Source of the DNA: Niabella agricola
GTDB taxonomy: Bacteria; Bacteroidota; Bacteroidia; Chitinophagales; Chitinophagaceae
NCBI RefSeq assembly: GCF_021538615.1
Contig: NZ_JAJHIZ010000003.1
Coordinates: forward strand, 806,001-870,000
Direction of reading: 5' to 3'
DNA: 64,000 nt
Both the position numbers and the translations under genes were made by a program. The notes under the pieces are model-generated. The model worked only from the letters and a program-made list of their open reading frames with translations. It made no database searches and was not told the origin of the DNA. Below, one piece after another: positions 57,541-64,000 of this stretch (position 1 is the first letter of the stretch; each line of letters opens with the position of its first letter).

Positions 57541-57759
57541 TATCAGCTGTCAGACTTCAGACAATTACGTCCGGGATCAGGAACGGGCATAAATCATCGG
57601 GTATTAAAAAAATTGAAAACGGAACGTTAAACCGGGAACAATTTATCGTCAGCCGTCAGATATCAGCTATCAGACTTCAGACAATAACATCCGGGATCAG
57701 GAACGGGCATAAATCATCGGGTATTAAAAAAATCGAACCTGGAACCTTGAACATTAAAC
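57541..57759. repeat. 120-bp-offset direct repeat with heptamer arrays
   Basis: Segments 57541-57617 and 57661-57737 are near-identical, exactly 120 bases apart (a few changes). Each starts with a CAG-phased array (57544, 57551, 57558; 57650, 57657, 57664, 57671, 57678). GAAC/AAAC words follow at 57622, 57629 and 57636, and at 57735, 57742, 57749 and 57756, all in 7-base phase. The last group overlaps the dxs stop codon. Confidence 0.8.
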
Positions 57760-59694
57760 CTTAACCCCTCCCATTGTAACTGTTATTTTTTCGCGCATCA
57801 TTTCCCGTACAGCTGCCACAATACCTTCGGCATCGTAACCACACTCGCGTTGCAGCTCTTTGGGTGTGCCATGCTCTACGATCCGGTCGGGGATTCCAAG
57901 GATCCGCACTTCATTCTTATATCCATGCCTGGCCATAAATTCCAGTACGGCCGCTCCGATGCCACCGATAATGGTACCATCTTCCACAGTGATCAGTTTG
58001 GGATATTTTTGACAGGCTTCGTGCAGCAATGCTTCATCCAGCGGCTTTGCAAAACGCAGGTCGTAATGACCCGGCAAAATGCCGTCCTGGTGCAGGGTCC
58101 GGATCGCCGATGCTGCAAAATTCCCCGGGTGGCCAAAGCTGAGGATGGCAATGTCTTTTCCTTCCTTTAACCTGCGGCCTTTGCCAATGGTGATCTCTTC
58201 CATAGGAGTACGCCATTCCGGCATCACGCCTTCACCACGCGGGTAGCGGATCACAAAGGGATGATCGTTTTTTTCCAGCTGGGCGGTATACATCAGGTTC
58301 CGCAACTCAGCTTCATTCATTGGAGCGCTGACGATCATATTGGGAATACAGCGGAAATAGGCAATATCGTAACAGCCATGATGGGTGGGACCATCATCGC
58401 CGACCAACCCCGCGCGGTCCAGGCAAAAAATCACTGGCAGTTTCTGGATGGCCACATCATGCACCGCCTGGTCATAGGCCCGCTGCATAAAGGAAGAATA
58501 AATATTACAAAAAACACGCAATCCCTGGGTAGCCATGCCCGCACTGAGGGTAACGGCATGTTGCTCGCAAATGCCTACATCCAATGCCCGGTTCGGCATT
58601 GCTTCCATCATGTATTTTAATGAACTCCCCGACGGCATGGCCGGGGTAATTCCAAAGATCCGGTCGTTCTTTTCTGCCAGCTCAATGATTGTTTTGCCAA
58701 ATACATCCTGGTACTTGGGCGGCTGGGGTGTTTCAAAGGTTTTCTTAATGATCTCACCCGTTACTTTATCAAACAAGCCCGGTGCATGCCATTTGGTCTG
58801 GTCTTTCTCCGCCAGTGCATAGCCTTTTCCCTTTGTGGTGATCACATGCAGGATCTTGGGCCCGCCGATCTGTTTCAGATCCTTTAGGGTATCTACCAGT
58901 TTGGTAATATTATGCCCGTCGATAGGCCCGAAATACCGCAGCTTCAGCGATTCAAAAAGATTGGAATTGCTGTTCAGCATGCCCTTCAATCCTTCCGCCA
59001 GTTTATGCGCAATGCTCTTGGAAATGCTTTTGCCCACAGGCAGCTTGTTCAACGCATTCCATACATCGTCTTTAAACTTGTTGTACTTTGGAGAAACGGT
59101 GATATCTGTAAGGTATTCTTTTAAAGCGCCTACATTCGGATCAATGCCAATGCCATTATCATTGAGGATGATCAGCATATCGGTGTTGGACACGCCGGCA
59201 TGGTTCATTGCTTCGAAGGCCATACCCGCCGTCATGGAGCCATCGCCGATCACCGCCACTACCTTGCGGTCTTTTTCTCCCTTGTATTTGGCTGCAATGG
59301 CCATACCCAATGCCGCCGAAATAGAAGTAGAGGAGTGCCCTACTCCAAAGGTATCATACTCACTTTCCGAAATCTTGGGAAACCCGCTCAGTCCGTTGTA
59401 TTTCCGGTTGGTTTCAAAACGGTCCCGGCGGCCGGTAATGATCTTGTGGCCGTAAGCCTGGTGCCCCACGTCCCAAACCAGCAGGTCTTCCGGCGTATGG
59501 TACACATAGTGCAGGGCCGTGGTCAGTTCCACCACACCCAAACTTGCGGCAAAATGCCCGCCGTGCACACTTACCACATCAATGATGTACTGCCTGAGCT
59601 CATCGCAAAATAGGTGAAGTTGGTCTTCCGGTATCTTTTTCAGATCCGCAGGTGTATTCACTTGTTGCAAAAGAGGTCCTGGAGTTATTGCCAT
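57754..59694 (-). CDS. dxs: 1-deoxy-D-xylulose-5-phosphate synthase
   Basis: The protein has 646 residues, normal for DXS. The N-terminal thiamine-diphosphate motif GDGSMTAGMAFEAMNHAG is complete with the metal Asn after it. DRAGLVGDDGPTHHGCYDIAYFRC is the pyrimidine-domain signature with the catalytic residues. It makes DXP from pyruvate and glyceraldehyde 3-phosphate for the isoprenoid MEP path, thiamine and pyridoxal. A TTG at 59715 is inside the -7 box, so the ATG at 59694 or 59700 is the start. The final codons GVKV and the stop are made of the GGTTAAG/GTTTAAT heptamer array. Confidence 0.96.
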   Translation of the reverse strand: MAITPGPLLQQVNTPADLKKIPEDQLHLFCDELRQYIIDVVSVHGGHFAASLGVVELTTALHYVYHTPEDLLVWDVGHQAYGHKIITGRRDRFETNRKYNGLSGFPKISESEYDTFGVGHSSTSISAALGMAIAAKYKGEKDRKVVAVIGDGSMTAGMAFEAMNHAGVSNTDMLIILNDNGIGIDPNVGALKEYLTDITVSPKYNKFKDDVWNALNKLPVGKSISKSIAHKLAEGLKGMLNSNSNLFESLKLRYFGPIDGHNITKLVDTLKDLKQIGGPKILHVITTKGKGYALAEKDQTKWHAPGLFDKVTGEIIKKTFETPQPPKYQDVFGKTIIELAEKNDRIFGITPAMPSGSSLKYMMEAMPNRALDVGICEQHAVTLSAGMATQGLRVFCNIYSSFMQRAYDQAVHDVAIQKLPVIFCLDRAGLVGDDGPTHHGCYDIAYFRCIPNMIVSAPMNEAELRNLMYTAQLEKNDHPFVIRYPRGEGVMPEWRTPMEEITIGKGRRLKEGKDIAILSFGHPGNFAASAIRTLHQDGILPGHYDLRFAKPLDEALLHEACQKYPKLITVEDGTIIGGIGAAVLEFMARHGYKNEVRILGIPDRIVEHGTPKELQRECGYDAEGIVAAVREMMREKITVTMGGVKV

Positions 59695-59712
59695 TTGCAT
59701 CCGATTATGCTG

Positions 59713-59720
59713 CAAAAGTA
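59713..59720 (-). promoter_or_regulatory. -7 promoter box of dxs
   Basis: TACTTTTG on the minus strand is an exact TAnnTTTG match, 19 bases upstream of the ATG at 59694, giving a very short leader. Confidence 0.6.
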
Positions 59721-59929
59721 CATAAATATTCCCTTTATCCGGGAGTTTTCCTTCCCCGGCCAGGAAGCCACAGACACACCGAAGCGCAGAAGTTTAAACA
59801 CCTGCCGTGGACCAAAGACATAAATCAGCAATAAGACGTCCTTTCCGGTATTACCATATTTTATGTTCCCCGCAGACTTCGTAACTTCCTGGTTCCCGGC
59901 GTATTCGCTGCTTTATTCCGTGCAACGAC

Positions 59930-59972
59930 GCAATGATGCAACGATCCTGAAAAAAAATCGTTGCATCATTGC
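59930..59972. repeat. Perfect 16-bp inverted repeat downstream of nagA
   Basis: GCAATGATGCAACGAT (59930-59945) and its exact complement (59957-59972) flank an 11-base loop that contains seven A. The core TGCAACGA recurs at 59921. It starts 17 bases past the nagA stop on that strand. A T-run lies in the loop rather than after the stem, so it is not a textbook terminator. The 294-base dxs-nagA gap holds no gene. Confidence 0.65.
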
Positions 59973-59988
59973 CGCTGTGGCCACTCCC

Positions 59989-61101
59989 TCAGGAGAGATC
60001 CAATGTTTCATAAGCCGTGAGTCTATCATCAAAGACCGAAAAAACAGCCGGGTATCCTTTTTTTATAAACCCGATGTGGTCTTCCATCCGGATGGCCCGG
60101 GCAGGCCGGCAGGTAGCCATTTCCACGGCCTCCTGCAGCGAGGCGCCTACAAAATCGATTGCATTTTTTATCGCTTCTGGCATTGATATGGCGGCACCGG
60201 CCAGGCTTCCGGCCTTATCCCGGTAATAGCCATTGGTCATTTCAATGTCTAACCCCGCCCAGTCGAACCGGGGCTTCCGGCGCCCCAAGAAAGAAGCATC
60301 ACTGATGAGAAAAAGCTTATCCCTTTTCTGGCGGTAAGCGATCCGTGCCGCCGCATAATGGCAATGCCCGCCATCCAGTATGATGGGCGCATACACGGCG
60401 TCATTATCAAAAGCCGCGCCCACCAGGCCGCATTCCCGGTGCCCCATCTGTGTCATAGCATTATACAAATGCGTCACCAGGTGAATGCCCATCGAAAAAT
60501 AACGCTGTGCCTGTTCATAGTGCATCATCGAATGACCGGCCGACAATACGATATCCGTTTTGAGCAGGCGCTCGAGTTGTGCATCGGTAAAACATTCGGG
60601 GGCAATGGTCATCACCTGTATCACACCCCTGCCCCATTCGATGATTTCATCCAGCTCGCGGTCGGTAGGCTTACGGATGATCCGTTCATTATGTGCACCT
60701 CTCTTTGCCGGGTTCATAAAAGGTCCTTCCAGGTGCATGCCCAGGGTTCCGGGTTGTACCTCATTAAACCGCCGGATGGCTTCTATAGCCATATGTATGG
60801 TCTCCTGCGGAGAACTAATCAGGGTGGTCAGAAAAAAGGGAGTGGCATAAGCCCTGCTGGCCTGGTACATATCCTGCAAGGTTTCGGCATCCGGGTCTTT
60901 TGAAAAATACCGGTCTGCTCCGCCGTTCAGCTGGATATCGATAAAACCAGCAGAAATATTCTTCCCTTTCAGATCAACGGATTCGGCGGCTTCGGGCATC
61001 TCCTTTTGTACAGCAAGGATCCGGCCTTTATCCACCAGGATACAATGATTGGTTAATACTTCGCCGCCCGTGTAGATAATGCCGTTACAGATCGCCTTCA
61101 T
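59989..61101 (-). CDS. nagA: N-acetylglucosamine-6-phosphate deacetylase
   Basis: The protein has 370 residues, normal for NagA. GFIDIQLNGG, HLEGPFMNPAKRGAHN, and THLYNAMTQMGHRECGLVG are the metal-site and substrate motifs of the family, with LISDASFLGRRK near the catalytic Asp. It deacetylates GlcNAc-6-phosphate in amino-sugar recycling. The ATG at 61101 (MKAICNGIIYTGG) is preferred over the open frame to 61179, because a -7 box at 61118-61125 lies between. No nagB is adjacent. Confidence 0.93.
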   Translation of the reverse strand: MKAICNGIIYTGGEVLTNHCILVDKGRILAVQKEMPEAAESVDLKGKNISAGFIDIQLNGGADRYFSKDPDAETLQDMYQASRAYATPFFLTTLISSPQETIHMAIEAIRRFNEVQPGTLGMHLEGPFMNPAKRGAHNERIIRKPTDRELDEIIEWGRGVIQVMTIAPECFTDAQLERLLKTDIVLSAGHSMMHYEQAQRYFSMGIHLVTHLYNAMTQMGHRECGLVGAAFDNDAVYAPIILDGGHCHYAAARIAYRQKRDKLFLISDASFLGRRKPRFDWAGLDIEMTNGYYRDKAGSLAGAAISMPEAIKNAIDFVGASLQEAVEMATCRPARAIRMEDHIGFIKKGYPAVFSVFDDRLTAYETLDLS

Positions 61102-61117
61102 AGTGATGAGGTTTCTG

Positions 61118-61125
61118 CAAATATA
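61118..61125 (-). promoter_or_regulatory. -7 promoter box of nagA
   Basis: TATATTTG on the minus strand matches TAnnTTTG exactly, 16 bases before the ATG at 61101. Confidence 0.6.
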
Positions 61126-61343
61126 GCACAAGAGCGGTTTCAGGTTAGCTTCCGTTTCTGCCTGAAGGGAACTGCTCATTCCCGGGGATTGTGATTTTCT
61201 ACAGAGATAAAATTATCAAGCAGGAGCGGCATCATCACTTTTATATTTGATATTTTTTATTCGATGTTTTACATTCCGTAAGGGAAGAAGGTTTCACATC
61301 AGATCCGGTTTTATGTCTGGTAGACTTTTGTTCAAGGTACAGG

Positions 61344-61371
61344 TTCTCATTTCTGAATTCTGACTTCTGAC
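61344..61371. repeat. Heptamer array between nagA and the deaminase gene
   Basis: TTCT recurs at 61344, 61351, 61358 and 61365 (units TTCTGAA/TTCTGAC), exactly 7 bases apart, in a divergent intergenic region of about 400 bases that shows no gene. Confidence 0.65.
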
Positions 61372-61524
61372 TGCGGTATTTCACCAGAATATATACCTCC
61401 GAACAGGAACGGCATCTCCATTCCCACATTTTCAAATTTCCCAACCCGCACTTCTCATGCAAGATTTCCATTCAATATTTTTCATTCCCGCCGGGGAACG
61501 TATATTTACCACAATTGCAACAAG

Positions 61525-62022
61525 ATGACAAAGAGAACCAATTATATTTCCTGGGATGAATATTTTATGGGCGTGGCCCTGTTATCCGGAAAACGGAGCA
61601 AGGACCCCTCCACACAGGTAGGCGCCTGCATTGTAAATCAGCAGCACAAGATCGTTGGTGTAGGCTATAACGGTTTGCCCACCGGCATCAGTGATGACCA
61701 GTTCCCCTGGGAAAAAGAGGGCGATTTCCTGGAAACCAAGTATCCTTATGTTTGTCATGCAGAGCTTAATGCAATCCTGAATAATATTGGCATAAACCTG
61801 AGCGGTTGTAAAATCTACACCGCATTATTTCCCTGCAACGAATGCAGTAAGGCCATTATCCAATCCGGCATTGGGGAGGTTATTTACCTGTCGGATAAAT
61901 ACGCCAGTAAGGAAAGCTTTATTGCAGCCAAACGCATGCTGCAGACAGCAGGTGTTCAACTGCGGAAGATGACGCCGGGTGTAAATGAAGTTACCCTCTC
62001 TTTTGATGAAAAGAGCGTATGA
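61525..62022 (+). CDS. dCMP/cytidine deaminase family protein
   Basis: The protein has 165 residues. The zinc site is complete: CHAELNAIL near residue 76 and PCNECSKAII near 100, and the N-terminal half (SWDEYFMGVALLSGKRSKDPSTQVGACIV) is that of deoxycytidylate deaminases (ComEB type). It would convert dCMP to dUMP for dTTP supply. Substrate assignment rests on similarity of the N-terminal segment, as other deaminases share the fold. A one-mismatch -7 box TATATTTA lies at 61501-61508. Confidence 0.9.
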   Translation: MTKRTNYISWDEYFMGVALLSGKRSKDPSTQVGACIVNQQHKIVGVGYNGLPTGISDDQFPWEKEGDFLETKYPYVCHAELNAILNNIGINLSGCKIYTALFPCNECSKAIIQSGIGEVIYLSDKYASKESFIAAKRMLQTAGVQLRKMTPGVNEVTLSFDEKSV

Positions 62023-62104
62023 CCTGCCGGGCACCCTTTCGCAGGCTCTGAAAGACGAAATCCAAGAACAGCTATGTTGCCGGAGGCTGCACAGTTGCAA
62101 CGCA

Positions 62105-62620
62105 CTAATGCTTTGTATACCGCAACTGCAGCACATCATTACCCAAACGCTCCTGCCCGACAAAACGGAGGTTGATATTCAATGCACCGTTCCCACCCAG
62201 CACACCTCCGGCGGTGATCATTGGCATCACGTTAAAAACCACGTCTGTAACCAGGTCCTTTTCCAGAAATACGTTACAGGTTTCCGTTCCGCCTCCGATC
62301 AGTATTTCATCAAAACCCCTTTCTTCCAGGTATGTTACGGCTGCCTCAGGACTGGGGGCAACTTTATAAGCACTGGTTGTTTCCCGGGTTGCAGAAAGCC
62401 ATACAAATACCACATCCGGCAGTACTTCCCTTACCCTGTCGATTCCACCAAAAGCCGTCACAAAATGTTCAAATGATTTTCTTCCCATTACCAGGTTGCC
62501 CACCCGGTTGATCTGCTGCAGGGAAAGACCGATAATGTCCGGCGGTACCTGGTGGTTGGGGTTATCAGATAACAACAGTTTTCCGTTTACTGAAACATTC
62601 GCATACAATGTTATTTTCAT
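62105..62620 (-). CDS. Dihydrofolate reductase-like / RibD C-terminal family protein
   Basis: The protein has 171 residues of the RibD C-terminal (DHFR-like) fold: ITLYANVSVNGKLLLSD at the start, VMGRKSFEHF, and ILIGGGTETCNVFLEKDLVTDVVFNVMP. Members reduce pyrimidine precursors or other substrates with NADPH, and the role here is unknown. The gene is divergent from an HxlR-type regulator, 90 bases away. That pairing is common for this protein type and suggests redox- or stress-controlled expression. Confidence 0.82.
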   Translation of the reverse strand: MKITLYANVSVNGKLLLSDNPNHQVPPDIIGLSLQQINRVGNLVMGRKSFEHFVTAFGGIDRVREVLPDVVFVWLSATRETTSAYKVAPSPEAAVTYLEERGFDEILIGGGTETCNVFLEKDLVTDVVFNVMPMITAGGVLGGNGALNINLRFVGQERLGNDVLQLRYTKH

Positions 62621-62638
62621 AAAAAGCGTTTATATCAT

Positions 62639-62646
62639 CAAAAATA
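62639..62646 (-). promoter_or_regulatory. -7 promoter box of the DHFR-like gene
   Basis: TATTTTTG on the minus strand is an exact TAnnTTTG match, 18 bases upstream of the ATG at 62620. Confidence 0.55.
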
Positions 62647-62693
62647 TCAGCGAATTCTTTTATTTTCATTATCCGTTAACGGCGGGTAACTAC

Positions 62694-62707
62694 TTACTTG
62701 GAAGTAA
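62694..62707. promoter_or_regulatory. Candidate HxlR operator
   Basis: The perfect dyad TTACTT-GG-AAGTAA ends 2 bases before the HxlR-type ATG at 62710. GTAACTA occurs on each side (62686 and 62704). Its form and place suggest autoregulation and control of the divergent DHFR-like gene. Confidence 0.55.
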
Positions 62708-62709
62708 CT

Positions 62710-63075
62710 ATGCAGGTAAAAAAACTACCAATAACAAGACCGGAATGCACACAAAATCTGTTGGCACTAAGAGACAGTTTGGAACTTTTAGGCGGCAAGT
62801 GGAAACTTTTGATCGTACTGCATATCAGCTGCCGGCCAAAAGAATTGCTGCATTTTAAAAAGCTAGAGAAAGTAATTGCCGGCATATCGGCCAAAATGCT
62901 TTCTAAAGAATTGAAGACACTTGAAGAAAATAAGATTATAACCCGTACTATCCAGAATACCCGGCCTATTACGGTTACCTATGCCCTCACCGCATACGGG
63001 CAATCACTCATTCCCATTGCAAATGCGTTGCAACAATGGGGATTGAATCACCGGAAAATGATCAAGGGAAAATAA
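62710..63075 (+). CDS. HxlR-family (MarR-like) transcriptional regulator
   Basis: The protein has 121 residues with the HxlR winged helix: LLGGKWKLLIVLHISCRPKELLHFKKLEKVIAGIS, then AKMLSKELKTLEENKIITRTI. The Cys near the N-terminus (PECTQNLL) is where HxlR proteins often carry a redox- or aldehyde-sensing residue. The ATG at 62710 is preferred to the TTG at 62698. The perfect palindrome TTACTT-GG-AAGTAA immediately upstream is a likely operator for it, perhaps shared with the divergent reductase. Confidence 0.88.
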   Translation: MQVKKLPITRPECTQNLLALRDSLELLGGKWKLLIVLHISCRPKELLHFKKLEKVIAGISAKMLSKELKTLEENKIITRTIQNTRPITVTYALTAYGQSLIPIANALQQWGLNHRKMIKGK

Positions 63076-63126
63076 CAAGAACAGCACACGCGGCTAGTAA
63101 TAAGCCGGCACAGGAAGCGCCAGGTT

Positions 63127-63891
63127 CTAATGAAAGATGCCGTTCATTTCTGTTAGTACGATCGGCTTGCCGCCCGTTACCACAACCGTATGTTCATGCT
63201 GCGCCATATAACCGCCTTTATCGCCAACCAGGGTCCAGCCATCACTCAATTCCGTTGCATAGGTTGAGCTTGTAGCAATAAAAGTTTCAATGGCTACAAC
63301 AGAGTTCTTTTTAAACCGGCGCTGGTCAAACCGGTTCCGGTAATTGAGCAGTTCCTCCGGCTGTTCATGCAGGCGGCTGCCAATACCATGCCCGCCAAGA
63401 TTTTTAATCACCATAAACCCCTTCTTTTTAGCTGCGGTTTCCATAATATATCCGATATCGGCAATCTTTACGCCGCCTTTAATATGTTCAAGCGCCTGTT
63501 TCAATATCTCCCTGGACGCCTCTACCAAGGGCTGATGCTGATGAAGGTCATTCCCCAGAACAAACGAAGCACCATTATCTGCCCAAAAGCCGTTCAGCTC
63601 TGCAGACACATCAATATTTACCAGGTCGCCTTCTTTTAAGATCCGTTTATCAGACGGTATGCCATGGCAAAATTCCTGGTCAACGCTGATACAGGCACAT
63701 CCCGGAAATCCATAGGTAAGCCGGGGAGCTGGTCTTGCTCCAAAACCGGCAAGTATCCTTGCCCCGTAATCGTCCAGTTCCTTGGTGCTCATTCCCGGCC
63801 GGGCATACTCCATCATTTGTTTTAACGTATGTGCAACCGCGTTACCCGCGTGTTGCATACCAATCAGTTCAGCCTCTTTTGTTATCGACAT
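63127..63891 (-). CDS. map: Type I methionine aminopeptidase
   Basis: The protein has 254 residues, normal for the short type I enzyme. Metal ligands are visible: Asp in VNIDVSAELNGFWADNG, His in GGHGIGSRLHEQP, Glu in VAIETFIATS and Glu in AQHEHTVVV. It removes the initiator Met from new proteins. ADNGASF replaces the more usual G-D-T/S-x-x-F strand, a mild departure that keeps the Asp. Its stop is 52 bases from the convergent HxlR gene. Only 109 bases remain before the window end. Confidence 0.92.
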   Translation of the reverse strand: MSITKEAELIGMQHAGNAVAHTLKQMMEYARPGMSTKELDDYGARILAGFGARPAPRLTYGFPGCACISVDQEFCHGIPSDKRILKEGDLVNIDVSAELNGFWADNGASFVLGNDLHQHQPLVEASREILKQALEHIKGGVKIADIGYIMETAAKKKGFMVIKNLGGHGIGSRLHEQPEELLNYRNRFDQRRFKKNSVVAIETFIATSSTYATELSDGWTLVGDKGGYMAQHEHTVVVTGGKPIVLTEMNGIFH

Positions 63892-64000
63892 CGTGCTTAT
63901 TTTTAATTAAAACCCCGTTCCCATTAGCGAATATACCATTTAATTATTGCAGGCGCCACCAGCTCCGTTGAGTGCCTTATTCAAATATCTTGTCAATTTG

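Noticed and set aside
57541..57759. A coding extension through the repeat downstream of tamB
   Set aside because: The frames are made of repeat units and contain no independent protein features.
63892..64000. Possible C-terminus of another minus-strand gene at the right edge
   Set aside because: Two frames end in this stretch, both short and featureless, so neither can be supported.

Overview
The window is chromosomal DNA from a member of the Bacteroidota, most likely the Chitinophagaceae (an inference from gene content, not a search). Supporting signs are the Bacteroidota-type -7 box TAnnTTTG before many genes, a ClpP-ClpP-ClpX cluster, outer-membrane beta-barrel proteins typical of the phylum, a TamB-like giant protein, few Shine-Dalgarno sites and many lipoprotein signals. 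There are about 46 protein genes, two pseudogenes or gene remnants, no rRNA, tRNA or CRISPR array that I can see, and no intact transposase.

Layout. 0-4.3 kb: a phosphoesterase, then a two-gene unit (di-haem peroxidase and PhoX-like lipoprotein). 4.5-7.5 kb: clpP, clpP, clpX and a 48-residue ORF. 7.5-16.1 kb: a LacI regulator, a YdeI-like protein, a peptide-binding lipoprotein, an M1 peptidase with a flippase, and an NlpC/P60 lipoprotein. 16.4-24 kb: dnaE and uvrA, separated by about 1 kb of palindromic and tandem repeats that enclose a broken GIY-YIG nuclease gene. 24.2-28.5 kb: envelope proteins (OmpA-like lipoprotein, two related beta-barrels) and a GNAT. 29-36.9 kb: leucine synthesis (leuC, leuD, leuA-like; leuB lies 3 kb further on, past a secreted protein and inverted LytTR and globin genes). 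37-41 kb: small stress and envelope genes, and purK. 41-48.2 kb: a full histidine degradation set (hutH, hutI, hutU, hutG on the minus strand) with a divergent LysR gene. 48.3-57.5 kb: Crp-like regulator, DinB, a secreted HExxH protein, and TamB. 57.7-63.9 kb: dxs, nagA, dCMP deaminase, a reductase with a divergent HxlR regulator, and methionine aminopeptidase.

How the genes work together. HutH, HutI, HutU and HutG take histidine through urocanate, imidazolonepropionate and formiminoglutamate to glutamate. A dyad between hutH and lysR overlaps the hutH promoter. LeuA, LeuC/LeuD and LeuB cover the leucine branch. ClpX with two ClpP subunits forms the Clp protease. The window is mostly housekeeping, and I found no defence system or biosynthetic cluster. 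The strongest unexplained signal is a set of imperfect arrays phased at exactly 7 bp in many intergenic regions, several of which abut or supply the stop codons of neighbouring genes. Next come the repeat cluster around the GIY-YIG remnant and eleven exact TAnnTTTG boxes, which settle several start codons and imply very short or absent leaders at purK and the GNAT gene.
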